DNA of 64,000 nt from Ruminococcus sp. Lineage in GTDB: Bacteria; Bacillota; Clostridia; Oscillospirales; Ruminococcaceae. Shown piece after piece: positions 50,561 through 60,114 of this stretch; position 1 is the stretch's first letter; each line of letters opens with the position of its first letter. The notes beneath the pieces were generated by a model. The model worked only from the letters and a program-made list of their open reading frames with translations, was not told where the DNA came from and did no database searches. The stretch is from positions 1 through 64,000 of the forward strand of contig NZ_JAEFAJ010000009.1 of NCBI RefSeq assembly GCF_016287535.1. The letters are read 5' to 3'. Position numbers and translations under genes: made by a program.

Positions 50561-53182
50561 ATGGCAAAGGAACTTGCAAAGGCTTATAATCCCAAGGACT
50601 TTGAGGATCGTATCTATGCGGCATGGAACGACAAGGGCTGCTTCCGTGCAGAGGCTGATCCCAAGAAAACGCCCTACACTATAGTTATACCCCCTCCGAA
50701 CATAACAGGACAGCTCCACATGGGACACGCTCTCGACGAGACGCTGCAGGATATCCTTATCCGCTGGAAGAGAATGAGCGGCTACAGCGCACTTTGGCTT
50801 CCCGGCACCGACCACGCCGCTATCGCTACAGAGGCAAAGATAGTTGAGGCTATGCGCAAGGAAGGCGTTACCAAGGAGGACCTGGGACGTGAGGGCTTCA
50901 TGAAGCGTGCATGGGAGTGGAAGAAGCAGTACGGCGGACGTATCGTTGAACAGCTCAAGAAGCTGGGCTCTTCCTGCGACTGGTCACGTGAGCGCTTTAC
51001 TATGGACGAGGGCTGCTCAAAGGCTGTAAAGGAAGTATTCATAAAGTACTACGAAAAAGGTCTCATCTACAGAGGCGAGCGTATAATCAACTGGTGCCCC
51101 AAGTGCCGCACATCGCTTTCCGACGCTGAGGTAACATATGAGGATCAGGCTGGTCATTTCTGGCACCTCCGCTACAAGATAAAGGACAGCGACGGTTACC
51201 TTGAACTGGCTACAACACGTCCGGAAACTCTCCTCGGCGATACAGCTGTTGCAGTAAATCCAAAGGACGAGCGCTATACAGCTCTTGTTGGCAAGACAGT
51301 GATACTTCCTATCGTACATCGTGAGATACCGATAGTTGCAGATGACTACGTTGAAATGGATTTCGGTACCGGCGTAGTTAAGATAACTCCTGCTCACGAC
51401 CCCAACGACTTTGAGGTAGGTCTCCGTCATAATCTGCCCGTTATAAACGTAATGAACGACGACGCCACTATCAACGACGATTATCCCGCATACGCAGGCA
51501 TGGACCGCTATGAGGCAAGAAAGAAGATAGTTGAGGATCTCGAAAAGGAAGGCGCTCTCGTAAAGATAGAGGAGTACAGCCATAACGTAGGTACCTGCTA
51601 CCGCTGCGGAACTACCGTAGAGCCTAAGGTATCAACTCAGTGGTTCGTTAAGATGCAGCCCCTTGCAGAGCCGGCTATAAAGGCTGTAAAGAACGGCGAT
51701 ACAAAGTTCGTTCCGGAGCGCTTCGACAAGATATACTTCCACTGGCTGGAAAATATCAAGGACTGGTGTATCTCCCGTCAGATCTGGTGGGGACATCAGA
51801 TACCCGCGTTCTACTGCGACGAGTGCGGCGAAATGGTAGTTACAAAGGAGAACAGCGCGGTTTGTTCCAAGTGCGGAAAGCCCATGAGACAGGATCCAGA
51901 TACTCTCGATACATGGTTCAGCTCGGCGCTGTGGCCATTCTCAACTCTCGGCTGGCCTGAGAATACAGAGGACCTTAAATACTTCTACCCCACAAATACC
52001 CTTGTAACAGGTTATGATATCATATTCTTCTGGGTAATAAGAATGATGTTCAGCGGTCTGGAGAACATGGGCAAGGTTCCTTTTGATACAGTTCTTATCC
52101 ACGGTCTCGTTCGTGACGCGCAGGGACGCAAGATGTCCAAGTCTCTCGGAAACGGTATCGACCCTCTTGAAGTCATCAACGAGTACGGCGCTGACGCTCT
52201 CCGCTTCATGCTGGCTACAGGCAACTCTCCCGGAAACGATATGCGCTATATCGACGACAAGGTAAAGGCTGCCCGTAACTTCGCAAACAAGCTCTGGAAC
52301 GCTTCACGTTTCATTATGATGAATCTCCCGGAGGACTTTGAGTTCACTGGACTTCCCGCAGAGCTTGAATTAGAGGACAAGTGGCTGGTCAACAAGTTCA
52401 ATCAGCTTGCAAAGGAGGTAGGCGAGAACCTTGAAAGATATGAGCTGGGCGTTGCTTCACAGAAGATATACGACTTTATCTGGGACGTATTCTGCGACTG
52501 GTATATCGAGCTCACAAAGCCACGTATACAGGCAGGCGGCGAGACAATGGCAAAGGCTCAGGCTGTTCTTGTATGGGCTATGCAGGGTATGCTGAAGCTT
52601 CTTCACCCATTCATGCCGTTCATCACTGAGGAGATATGGCAGGTACTCACAAACGAGAAGTCCATGATAATCCTCGAAACATATCCGACCTATGACGCTT
52701 CCATCGACTTCAATGCCGAGGAGAAGGCATTCGAGAAGATAATCTCGGCTATCAAGGCTGTAAGAAATACACGTACAGAAATGAACGTACCTCCGTCTGT
52801 AAAGGCTAAGCTCTTCATCGAGACCGCCGACAAGGAGCTCTTCAACTCCTGCGCGGTATTTTTCGAGAAGCTCGCTTCCGCTTCCGCAGTTGAGACAGGT
52901 GATAAGTTCGATATCCCCGATTCCGCAAACGCTGTTACAGACTCGGCTCGTATATTCATTCCTATGGACGAGCTTGTTGACAGTGAAAAGGAGATAGCAC
53001 GTCTTGAAAAGGAAAAGGCAAAGGTCCAGAAGGATATCGACTTCCTCAGCGGAAAGCTGAATAATCAGGGATTTATCGCAAAGGCTCCGGCTCAGCTCAT
53101 AGACGCTGAAAAGGCAAAGCTTGCAAAGGCTGAAGAAAAAATGGCCAAGATAGAGCAGTCTATCGCAGCATTCAGAAAGTGA
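50561..53182 (+). CDS. valS: Valyl-tRNA synthetase
   Basis: An 873-residue class I synthetase. HIGH is present as PPNITGQLHMGHAL and KMSKS as GRKMSKSLGNGIDP. The editing domain (TTRPETLLGDTAVAVNP...HDPNDFEVG) removes threonyl errors. Zn-type Cys clusters (CYRCGT; CDECGE..CSKCGK) lie mid-chain, and the C-terminus ends in the typical coiled coil (SEKEIARLEKEKAKVQKDIDF). The ATG at 50561 is chosen by homology with usual ValS starts (MAKELAKAYNPK); AAGGAGA is 11-12 bases upstream, a long spacing. Regulated by the T-box. Confidence 0.97.
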   Translation: MAKELAKAYNPKDFEDRIYAAWNDKGCFRAEADPKKTPYTIVIPPPNITGQLHMGHALDETLQDILIRWKRMSGYSALWLPGTDHAAIATEAKIVEAMRKEGVTKEDLGREGFMKRAWEWKKQYGGRIVEQLKKLGSSCDWSRERFTMDEGCSKAVKEVFIKYYEKGLIYRGERIINWCPKCRTSLSDAEVTYEDQAGHFWHLRYKIKDSDGYLELATTRPETLLGDTAVAVNPKDERYTALVGKTVILPIVHREIPIVADDYVEMDFGTGVVKITPAHDPNDFEVGLRHNLPVINVMNDDATINDDYPAYAGMDRYEARKKIVEDLEKEGALVKIEEYSHNVGTCYRCGTTVEPKVSTQWFVKMQPLAEPAIKAVKNGDTKFVPERFDKIYFHWLENIKDWCISRQIWWGHQIPAFYCDECGEMVVTKENSAVCSKCGKPMRQDPDTLDTWFSSALWPFSTLGWPENTEDLKYFYPTNTLVTGYDIIFFWVIRMMFSGLENMGKVPFDTVLIHGLVRDAQGRKMSKSLGNGIDPLEVINEYGADALRFMLATGNSPGNDMRYIDDKVKAARNFANKLWNASRFIMMNLPEDFEFTGLPAELELEDKWLVNKFNQLAKEVGENLERYELGVASQKIYDFIWDVFCDWYIELTKPRIQAGGETMAKAQAVLVWAMQGMLKLLHPFMPFITEEIWQVLTNEKSMIILETYPTYDASIDFNAEEKAFEKIISAIKAVRNTRTEMNVPPSVKAKLFIETADKELFNSCAVFFEKLASASAVETGDKFDIPDSANAVTDSARIFIPMDELVDSEKEIARLEKEKAKVQKDIDFLSGKLNNQGFIAKAPAQLIDAEKAKLAKAEEKMAKIEQSIAAFRK

Positions 53183-53190
53183 TACAAAGA

Positions 53191-53216
53191 AAAAGCTCCC
53201 AGAACGGGAGCTTTTT
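53191..53216. terminator. Bidirectional terminator between valS and htrA
   Basis: A 10-base-pair AAAAGCTCCC/GGGAGCTTTT stem with a 5-base loop, A- and T-runs on the two sides. Confidence 0.9.
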
Positions 53217-53255
53217 CTTATTTTATTATTATAAAGGAGTTGAAAATGAAGATAC

Positions 53256-54725
53256 TTAGTTATCTGTTTCTGATCTGCGCTTTTTCTGAGTTGTTTCCTC
53301 TTCTTCGTCTGCCTCGGAATCGCTGTTTTTCTTTGACTTTTCCTGAGTCTTTTCTTCAAGTGTGATCTCCAAGGTCTTTTCATCACCGTTTCTTACGACT
53401 GTTACCTCTACCTTGTCGCCTGCGGATAAAGCGTTCAGTTCAGCAAGCAGGTCGGAATCCGACTTTATCTTCTGACCGTTGAAGGAAACGATTATATCGT
53501 TTTCCTTTATACCTGCCTTTTCAGCTGCGCTGCCTTCATTGACCTTTGCTACGAATACTCCTACAGGGAGATTGTACATCTGTGAAGCTGTCTCAGTAAC
53601 ATTGCGGCAGGAGATTCCCAGCTGTGCCTTGCCTGTAACATAGCCGTATTTCATAAGATCATCAATGATGCTTGCCGTTGCATTTGAGGGGATAGCAAAT
53701 CCGATACCCTCGATGGAAGCCTCAGACGAACCGTATGATGAGGACATCTTTGAAGAATTGATACCGATGACCTGACCGTACTTATTGATAAGAGGACCGC
53801 CGGAGTTTCCTGAATTTATTGCGGCGTCGGTCTGGATAAGGTTCATCGCCTTGTTGTTGATTGTAATGTGACGGCCGAGACCGGAGATCATACCGCCGGT
53901 TACTGTGTCCATCAGATCAAAGCCGAGAGGATTTCCGATAGCGATAACGGATTCTCCGAGCTTCAACTCGTCGCTGTTGCCGAATTCAGCGGCTGTAAGG
54001 CCTGTCTCGTCTATCTTTAATACTGCAAGGTCGCAGTCAACGTCGTATCCGATTACCTCAGCGTCATAGGTCTTTTCATTTTCAAGGAGAACAGAAACAC
54101 TGTCTGCTTCGCCTGCACCGTATTCGCTGTCATAGATAACATGGGCGTTTGTTACGATATAGCCGTTTTCAGATATGATAACGCCTGTACCGGTACCCTT
54201 GTACTCCTGTGTTGAAGAACCGCTGTTTCCGTTTCTGCCGCTGCCGTAACCGAAGTCAAATCCGCCGAAGCCAAAGTCGTCGAAACCAAAGTCGGAGAAA
54301 GGATTTACCGACTGCTGTACTTCCATGGAGAATGTGGACTCAACACCTACTACTGAGGGGATCATCTTTTCTACGATCTCTTCGGTGGAGAGTGCGCTGC
54401 CGCCGACCTCTTCGGGCTTTATGATGCTTACAGCCTGAGCGGCAAGCGTATCGTTCCTGTTTTCCTTTGTATCCTTGCCGTTATCATCCTCAGCTTCCTG
54501 AACGGTAGCTGTGCTGCGGAGAGAATTCTCACGTGAGAATATGCGGTAGCCCTCGATGGAGCCTGCGGAAACGATTCCCATTGCAACTACGAATGCAGCG
54601 ATCTTGAGGAATGAATGCTTTTTTTCTTTCTTTGCAGCAACGGGAGTATCTGTACTGAAGCCGTTGTAGCTCTCACCGTTCTGCTGATCTTCGTTATTAT
54701 TGAAATTGTAATTGTACTCACTCAT
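53256..54725 (-). CDS. htrA: HtrA/DegP-type serine protease with PDZ domain
   Basis: A 489-residue membrane-anchored protease for misfolded exported proteins. One N-terminal membrane span (FLKIAAFVVAMGIVSAGS) precedes a flexible region with a Gly/Phe stretch (FGFDDFGFGGFDFGYGSG). Catalytic triad: His in VTNAHVIYD, Asp in DVDCDLAVLKID, Ser in INSGNSGGPLIN. A C-terminal PDZ (AEKAGIKENDIIVSFNGQKI) precedes an acidic tail. I chose the ATG at 54725 over a GTG at 54734, which is too near the AAGGAAA site. Confidence 0.93.
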   Translation of the reverse strand: MSEYNYNFNNNEDQQNGESYNGFSTDTPVAAKKEKKHSFLKIAAFVVAMGIVSAGSIEGYRIFSRENSLRSTATVQEAEDDNGKDTKENRNDTLAAQAVSIIKPEEVGGSALSTEEIVEKMIPSVVGVESTFSMEVQQSVNPFSDFGFDDFGFGGFDFGYGSGRNGNSGSSTQEYKGTGTGVIISENGYIVTNAHVIYDSEYGAGEADSVSVLLENEKTYDAEVIGYDVDCDLAVLKIDETGLTAAEFGNSDELKLGESVIAIGNPLGFDLMDTVTGGMISGLGRHITINNKAMNLIQTDAAINSGNSGGPLINKYGQVIGINSSKMSSSYGSSEASIEGIGFAIPSNATASIIDDLMKYGYVTGKAQLGISCRNVTETASQMYNLPVGVFVAKVNEGSAAEKAGIKENDIIVSFNGQKIKSDSDLLAELNALSAGDKVEVTVVRNGDEKTLEITLEEKTQEKSKKNSDSEADEEEETTQKKRRSETDN

Positions 54726-54847
54726 ATTATCCACTTTCCTTTTCGTTTTTTTCTGAGGTCCTCCCTCAGCCTGTGATTATATTATATTCAGCCATTGTGA
54801 TACTGATTTGCGGTAATTGTATAGCTTTTGAGAAGTTTTTGTGTAAT

Positions 54848-54878
54848 TTTTTTCACATTTCTGCGGTCAATGTGAAAA
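54848..54878. promoter_or_regulatory. Inverted repeat in the htrA-corC intergenic region
   Basis: TTTTTCACATT and AATGTGAAAAA are separated by 9 bases. A further ATGTGAAAA follows directly (54879-54887), and TCACATTTCTCACAT recurs at 54984-54998. This could be an operator for either divergent gene; the regulator is unknown. Nothing else is seen in 54735-55062. Confidence 0.45.
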
Positions 54879-55062
54879 ATGTGAAAAGGAGATAACAGAA
54901 AACAGCGCGGTATATCACGTTTTTCAGCGCTTTTTATCCACGCGGCGGAAATCTGAGCGGAAATTCACGCTGTGACGGTATCATCACATTTCTCACATAT
55001 TCGCAGTTACGGGAGTTATAACCTATGCAATAAAAAGGTATGCAAGTTTTTCTGAACTTGTC

Positions 55063-55091
55063 TTGCTATTTTCGGTAATGTATGGTATAAT
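55063..55091 (+). promoter_or_regulatory. Promoter of the CorC-type gene
   Basis: TTGCTA, 17 bases, TATAAT. Confidence 0.8.
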
Positions 55092-55123
55092 AAAAAATAT
55101 TATTATATAAGGAAAGGAAATTT

Positions 55124-56395
55124 ATGGACAATTCAGATATATGGAAGATAGTTCTCGTCATTGCGATGATGATATTTTCAGCCCTGTTTTCAGGTACTGA
55201 GACCGCTTTTTCCAGTGTAAACAAGCTCCGCCTCAAAAATTATGAGGCTCAGGGCAGCAAAAAGGCTAAAAAGGCTCTGAAGCTCGCCAACCGCTTCGAT
55301 GAGGTGCTGACGGCAGTGCTTATAGGCAACAATATCGTAAATATCGCTACATCATCAGTGAGCACACTGTTGTTCATAAAATTGGTGGGAAGCAAGGGAC
55401 CGGCTGTTTCTACTATAGTCGTTACTGTGCTTGTGCTGATATTCTGTGAGGTGCTGCCAAAGTCCTACGCCAAGAAGAACGCGGAGAAGCTTGCCCTTGC
55501 TTTTGCGCCGCCGCTGACCTTCCTTGTTACGGTGTTCAAGCCCTTTGTATGGCTGCTCAACAAGCTTTCATCTGTTATATCCAAGGGCGATGAAGCTCCG
55601 AGCGTAACTGAGGACGAGCTGAAGTATATGATCGACGAGATCGAGGAGCAGGGCGTTATCGAGGAGCAGGAGAGCGAGCTGGTCAAGAGCGCTCTTGAAT
55701 TTGACGAGATTACCGTAAATGAGATACTTATTCCGAGAGTCAAGGTCATAGGCGTTGAGCTGGGCTCGACTATCGACGAGATAAAGGAGCTTTTCAGCAG
55801 GGAGATGTACTCCCGTCTGCCGGTATATGAGAAGAGCCTCGATGATATCAAGGGTATCATTACCAACAAGGCGTTCTTCAAGATGCTTATTGAGGGCGGC
55901 AGCGATATCACTCCTATAATACAGGAGGTACCGCATATTGCCGATACCAAGCTCATAAGCGAGGCTATGCGCGATATGCAGCGCTCAAAGGTACACCTTG
56001 CCGTGGTCATCGACCAGTACGGCGGCACAAAGGGCATAGTTACCCTTGAAGACATAATCGAGGAGCTCGTTGGCGAGATTTACGACGAGGACGACGAGAT
56101 AGAGACCAATATAATGATGCTTGCTCCCGACAAATACGAGGTGGCAGGAGATATGAGCATAAGCGATATGCTGGAAATGCTCGACCTCGACGAGAATATG
56201 ATAACTACGGATTATACCTCGGTCGGAGGCTGGGTGACCGACGTTATGGAGCATATCCCGGAGGCAGGCGAAACTGCCGAGTGCGGCATCTTCCGTATCA
56301 CAGTCGCAGAAGTTAATGAGCAGACTGTGGAAAAGGTCATAATAGAGGTTCTCCCTGTTGATGACAATGAGGAAGAGGACGAGGATGAAGAATGA
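55124..56395 (+). CDS. CNNM/CorC-type transporter-associated protein (HlyC/CorC family)
   Basis: A 423-residue protein. An N-terminal DUF21/CNNM membrane domain with three or four segments (IVLVIAMMIFSALFSGTETAFSSVNKLRLKNYEAQGSKKAKKAL, LIGNNIVNIATSSVSTLLFI, IVVTVLVLIFCEVLPKSYA) is followed by a CBS pair (ILIPRVKVIGVE...LPVYEKSLDDIKGIITNK...VHLAVVIDQYGGTKGIVTLEDIIEELVGEIYDEDDE) and a C-terminal transporter-associated domain. The family is linked to magnesium/cobalt efflux or homeostasis. Acidic tail EEEDEDEE. Confidence is high for family, lower for ion. Confidence 0.9.
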   Translation: MDNSDIWKIVLVIAMMIFSALFSGTETAFSSVNKLRLKNYEAQGSKKAKKALKLANRFDEVLTAVLIGNNIVNIATSSVSTLLFIKLVGSKGPAVSTIVVTVLVLIFCEVLPKSYAKKNAEKLALAFAPPLTFLVTVFKPFVWLLNKLSSVISKGDEAPSVTEDELKYMIDEIEEQGVIEEQESELVKSALEFDEITVNEILIPRVKVIGVELGSTIDEIKELFSREMYSRLPVYEKSLDDIKGIITNKAFFKMLIEGGSDITPIIQEVPHIADTKLISEAMRDMQRSKVHLAVVIDQYGGTKGIVTLEDIIEELVGEIYDEDDEIETNIMMLAPDKYEVAGDMSISDMLEMLDLDENMITTDYTSVGGWVTDVMEHIPEAGETAECGIFRITVAEVNEQTVEKVIIEVLPVDDNEEEDEDEE

Positions 56396-56422
56396 AAAAG
56401 GGACTGTATACAGTCCCTTTTT
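56395..56422. terminator. Bidirectional terminator
   Basis: A 12-base-pair AAAAAGGGACTG/CAGTCCCTTTTT stem with a TATA loop, at the very end of the CorC-type gene and serving the convergent kinase gene. Confidence 0.92.
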
Positions 56423-56424
56423 AT

Positions 56425-57741
56425 TTATTCTACTGTTCCTTCGCTTCTGCCGATAGTGAGGACAAAGTCCTTGTTTATAGGCATAATGCCGTTAGGATCA
56501 ACTGTTTTTACTGTATTGTCAGGAAGCTTTACGTTCCATGTCTGCTGTGTGAGATTGCGGAGAGCGTGTTTGCTGGGGTCCTTCTTGTTGCGGACTACCT
56601 CGCCGATGATCTTGTGGAAGTCGCCCTCGGTATCGCTTGCCATACCCTCGTACAGCTTGGCTCCGCCGAATGCAGGGAGCTCAAAGCGCTTGAACTTTAT
56701 ACTCTCGGTGCAGGTCAGCTGACCGCCGCAGTACATACAGCTTACCGAGTATTTGGGAGTTATGAATGTCTCCTTGCCGCAGTGAGGGCAGGGAACTGTC
56801 TCGCTCCTGAGCTTTACGAAAGCGTCGAGCCATGTCATTTCGATAACACGGTCATAGGGAGGCTGTACCGACTTCTTTCCGAAGGACTCTATGAACAGGT
56901 CACGGATATAGTCGGGATATATCTTCCAGAAGCGGAGAGTATTTGTATTCAGCTGATTGTTTGCAGCGTTGCGGTCGTCCTCAGGGTCGAGAACGAATAC
57001 AGGGTCGGAGCCGTAGAATTTCTTTTCAAGCTCCGGCGTCATACATGGCGGAGTGGAATATTTTCCCTCCAGCGGGTGCTCTATGAATAGCATACGGAAG
57101 AGTATTACAGCCAGTGAGAAGCGGTCCGAGCGCTTGTCGGGAGAGCCGCCGAGGACTACCTCCGGAGCCATATAGCGCTGCTTGCCGGCAATGCCGAAGT
57201 TCACGCCGCGCTCAGAGACATTGTCGTTGTCGCATATAAGCACATCGCCGTTCTTAGGGTCGATGAAGAAGTTTCCGTTATTGAGGTCCTGATAGCTGTA
57301 ACCGTCGTTATGCAGGGCGCGGAAGCCTTCTATTATATTTATAGCTGCGTTGCAGCGAGCGGTTATATTTGCGAAGCTTGCCTTCATGCGGCGTGTTTTA
57401 GGGTCCCACAGGAGAAAGCGTGTGAGCTCCTCGTATCCTGCAGGACGAAGAGGCATGATATAACCGAAGGAACCGTCTATCCAGTCTGAAAGCTCCTCTG
57501 GCCAGAGGAAAGCCTTGGTGGGAGCGCCTTTTTTTATGTTTGCCTTGAGGTTCTCATAGAATTCCTGAGGATTCTTCATCTTGTCAACGGTGGACTTGTG
57601 ATACCATTTGAGCGCCATTTGTTTACCGTTGCACTCGACTCTGTATACGTTTCCCTGTCCGCCTCCGCCGAGGAATTCAAGGATAGTGAATGTGGAATTA
57701 TATATAGTTCTGCCTGTGTAGCCTACTTTGAGTTCTGCCAT
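56425..57741 (-). CDS. Atypical Ser/Thr-type kinase with zinc ribbon
   Basis: A 438-residue cytoplasmic protein. Kinase core: Gly loop LGGGGQGNVYRV, Lys in MALKWYHK, catalytic loop GYSYQDLNNGNFFID (replacing HRDLKPxN; no Lys), a DND in place of DFG (ICDNDNV), and APE in RYMAPEVV. A C-terminal zinc ribbon (CPHCGK...CMYCGG) follows around residue 330-350, then a short beta region that may be a degenerate FHA-like tail. It resembles kinases linked with TerY/phosphatase modules, but none is adjacent. It is the last gene after an SGNH-MBOAT pair. Confidence 0.82.
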   Translation of the reverse strand: MAELKVGYTGRTIYNSTFTILEFLGGGGQGNVYRVECNGKQMALKWYHKSTVDKMKNPQEFYENLKANIKKGAPTKAFLWPEELSDWIDGSFGYIMPLRPAGYEELTRFLLWDPKTRRMKASFANITARCNAAINIIEGFRALHNDGYSYQDLNNGNFFIDPKNGDVLICDNDNVSERGVNFGIAGKQRYMAPEVVLGGSPDKRSDRFSLAVILFRMLFIEHPLEGKYSTPPCMTPELEKKFYGSDPVFVLDPEDDRNAANNQLNTNTLRFWKIYPDYIRDLFIESFGKKSVQPPYDRVIEMTWLDAFVKLRSETVPCPHCGKETFITPKYSVSCMYCGGQLTCTESIKFKRFELPAFGGAKLYEGMASDTEGDFHKIIGEVVRNKKDPSKHALRNLTQQTWNVKLPDNTVKTVDPNGIMPINKDFVLTIGRSEGTVE

Positions 57742-57765
57742 GATATGCTCCTTTCGCTTTTAAGA

Positions 57766-58710
57766 TCAAAGGTTGGAAAATTCTTCGTTCTGCGGTTTTT
57801 TGTTGGAAGTGGTGGTCTCGGCTGCTTCGGAAGTATATTCAGTCTGAGACTTATTATCTGCTGCCGGGGCAGTTGCCGCAGCCGGGCTGACAGCGACCGT
57901 ATTCTGACAGAGCCAGTCGCACCAGTCGGTGTAGTACCTTGCTAAAACGTGTAAGCCGTCACTTGTGATGTCCGCCTGAAGAGCGCCGTTTTCATCATCG
58001 AATACCGGGTTTACATCTATATAGTATATCCTGCTGTTGTCAGCCATTGCCTGAAGATTGCCGTTGAGGGTGTTTATCCTCTCGTTGTTTATGACAGAAT
58101 CCTCCTTGTATGAAGCAACGTGGAGATTTGCCTGTAAATAGATGACAGCGTTTGGCTGCGCCTCCTTGATGCCGTCGATGAAGCGTCTGTACTTTGCCGT
58201 AGTGCCCTCGATGTCGTTTCCGATCTCGTTTACGCCGAGCATTACGTATATTTTAGCATACTGCTTCTTGCGGAGCTTGTCCCATGCCGTCATATTGTCC
58301 ACAGTCGAATCATCTATGCGTGATACCATAAGACCCTTGTCGCAGAAATAATCCGCGTTTTTCAGCGTGCCGTAGAGCTTTATGCCGACTGTACGCGAGT
58401 CTCCTATGAACAGAGCGTCATCGAAGTATTCCGGACCGCTTGCTGTGAAAATGTTATGCGAAGTATCAGGTTCAGTAGACGGTTCTGTTGGAGCAGTTTC
58501 ACCATCGGAGGAGGGCTGCGCTTCGGTAGTTCCCTCCTGAGGAGCGGTTGAAGCTTCAGATGGCTGAGTTGCGGCAACGGTCTCCTTTGCCGCTGCCTTC
58601 TGCTTTTTTATTTCACTGTTGTTCCATATCTGCTTATATATGAAAGGTGAAGCGACAAAGCAGGTGATAAGAAGTATCACTGTATATATGCATTGTTTTA
58701 ACTTGCTCAA
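57766..58710 (-). CDS. SGNH/GDSL hydrolase with N-terminal membrane anchor
   Basis: A 314-residue protein. A TTG start (58710) with GGAGAG 6 bases upstream opens KQCIYTVILLITCFVASPF, a membrane anchor or uncleaved signal, then a Thr/Glu/Pro-rich linker and an SGNH domain: ALFIGDSRTVG (Ser nucleophile), YVMLGVNEIGND and the TSDGLHV His-containing end. In MBOAT loci such proteins help transfer acyl groups to surface polymers. The gene lies 12 bases after the MBOAT gene. Confidence 0.87.
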   Translation of the reverse strand: MSKLKQCIYTVILLITCFVASPFIYKQIWNNSEIKKQKAAAKETVAATQPSEASTAPQEGTTEAQPSSDGETAPTEPSTEPDTSHNIFTASGPEYFDDALFIGDSRTVGIKLYGTLKNADYFCDKGLMVSRIDDSTVDNMTAWDKLRKKQYAKIYVMLGVNEIGNDIEGTTAKYRRFIDGIKEAQPNAVIYLQANLHVASYKEDSVINNERINTLNGNLQAMADNSRIYYIDVNPVFDDENGALQADITSDGLHVLARYYTDWCDWLCQNTVAVSPAAATAPAADNKSQTEYTSEAAETTTSNKKPQNEEFSNL

Positions 58711-58722
58711 TTTTTTCTCTCC

Positions 58723-60114
58723 TTAAAATCTGAAATACATGAAAGGATCGTCAAGTCCCTTGTACATACAGTATACGGAAGCCCAGAATACCGCAAGCAG
58801 GGCGATGTCGGTGATAAAGGAATTCTTTATTTTCTTGTAAAGTGCTTCCGGCAGCCTTGTTGAGAATACCAGTGCCGCCGCGAAATATTTCCAGTAATCC
58901 TTCCAGTACTGTATATAGTCTCCCTCCATTATCGCGTATGTCTTCTGCGGCAGGAAGGGGAGAAGTCTTTTGAAGTAGATGCCCAGCTCATGGAAGTCGG
59001 TTATTGCGAATATCAGCCACGTAAGCGGTATGATAAGCAGCATATACGCATGACCGAGGGGCTTTATTTTATTGAGGGTCTTGCCCGTCCAGAACTTCTC
59101 GCTCATTATTATGAGGAACAGGACCATTCCCCACAGTACGAAATTCCAGCTGGCGCCGTGCCACAAACCGGTGAACAGCCATACTATAAAGGTATTGAAC
59201 ACCATTCGTCCGCTGCCCTTGCGGTTTCCGCCGAGGGGGATATATATGTAGTCCCTGAACCATGAGCCCAGAGTGATATGCCAGCGTCTCCAGAATTCAG
59301 TCATTGTCAGCGACATATAGGGGTGGTCGAAGTTCCTGGGGATATCAAATCCCATTACTCTTCCGAGACCTATCGCCATGAGGGAGTAGCCGCAGAAGTC
59401 GAAGTAAAGCTGGAATGAGTAGGCGAATATGCCCAGCCACGCAAGACGGGAGGACACGCTTTCATATCCTATCATAGCGATATCGCTCCACAGACCGCCT
59501 ATCTGGTTGGCGATAAGCACCTTGTAGCCGAGACCTATGGTAAAGGTCTTGAGACCGTCCTCAACTCTCTGAATGGTGTGTGTCCTGCTTTTCAGCTCCT
59601 TTGCAACGTGGTCGTAGGTCACGATAGGACCTGCTATGAGCTGAGGGAACATGGTTATATAGGCTCCGTAGTTTATCAGGTTCTTTTCGGCTTTAGCCTT
59701 GCCTCTGAAAACGTCTATTATGTATGAGACGTTCTGGAAGGTGTAGAAGCTGATACCTATTGGGAGGATAATATCCTTTACGGTGAAGCTCTGGTGGAAG
59801 AAATGATTGATATTCTCAGTGCCGAAGGTCCAGTATTTGAAGAATATCAGCCACCAGAAGTTGAATAGTATGCCGAAGGTAAGCCAAAGCTTTTTAGTAT
59901 GCCGGCTGTGCTCTATGAACTGCCCGACTATGAAGTTGAGCAGTACCGTCAGCAGGAAAAGAAGTATATAGACCGGCTTTTTTACGCCAAAGCTGTAGAA
60001 TACAACGCTTCCGGTGAATAACACGAAATTCTTGTACTCTTTTCGTACAGCCGCGTAAGCTATCATAAAAACAGGCAGGAATATAAAAATAAATTCCAAG
60101 CTGCTGAATACCAA
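58723..60114 (-). CDS. MBOAT O-acyltransferase (AlgI/DltB-type)
   Basis: A 463-residue membrane enzyme with about ten hydrophobic segments. Family landmarks: MVFSSLEFIFIFLPVF at the start, FGILFNFWWLIFFKYW, LPIGISFYTFQNVSYIIDVFRGK, FPQLIAGPIV, EFWRRWHITLGSWFRDYIYIPLGGNR and the catalytic-His segment FTGLWHGASWNFVLWG. It would acylate (probably acetylate) a surface polysaccharide together with the SGNH protein. I chose the TTG start at 60114, which gives the usual MVFSSLEF start and has AAAGGG at a proper distance; a GTG at 60123 abuts the ribosome site. Confidence 0.92.
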   Translation of the reverse strand: MVFSSLEFIFIFLPVFMIAYAAVRKEYKNFVLFTGSVVFYSFGVKKPVYILLFLLTVLLNFIVGQFIEHSRHTKKLWLTFGILFNFWWLIFFKYWTFGTENINHFFHQSFTVKDIILPIGISFYTFQNVSYIIDVFRGKAKAEKNLINYGAYITMFPQLIAGPIVTYDHVAKELKSRTHTIQRVEDGLKTFTIGLGYKVLIANQIGGLWSDIAMIGYESVSSRLAWLGIFAYSFQLYFDFCGYSLMAIGLGRVMGFDIPRNFDHPYMSLTMTEFWRRWHITLGSWFRDYIYIPLGGNRKGSGRMVFNTFIVWLFTGLWHGASWNFVLWGMVLFLIIMSEKFWTGKTLNKIKPLGHAYMLLIIPLTWLIFAITDFHELGIYFKRLLPFLPQKTYAIMEGDYIQYWKDYWKYFAAALVFSTRLPEALYKKIKNSFITDIALLAVFWASVYCMYKGLDDPFMYFRF

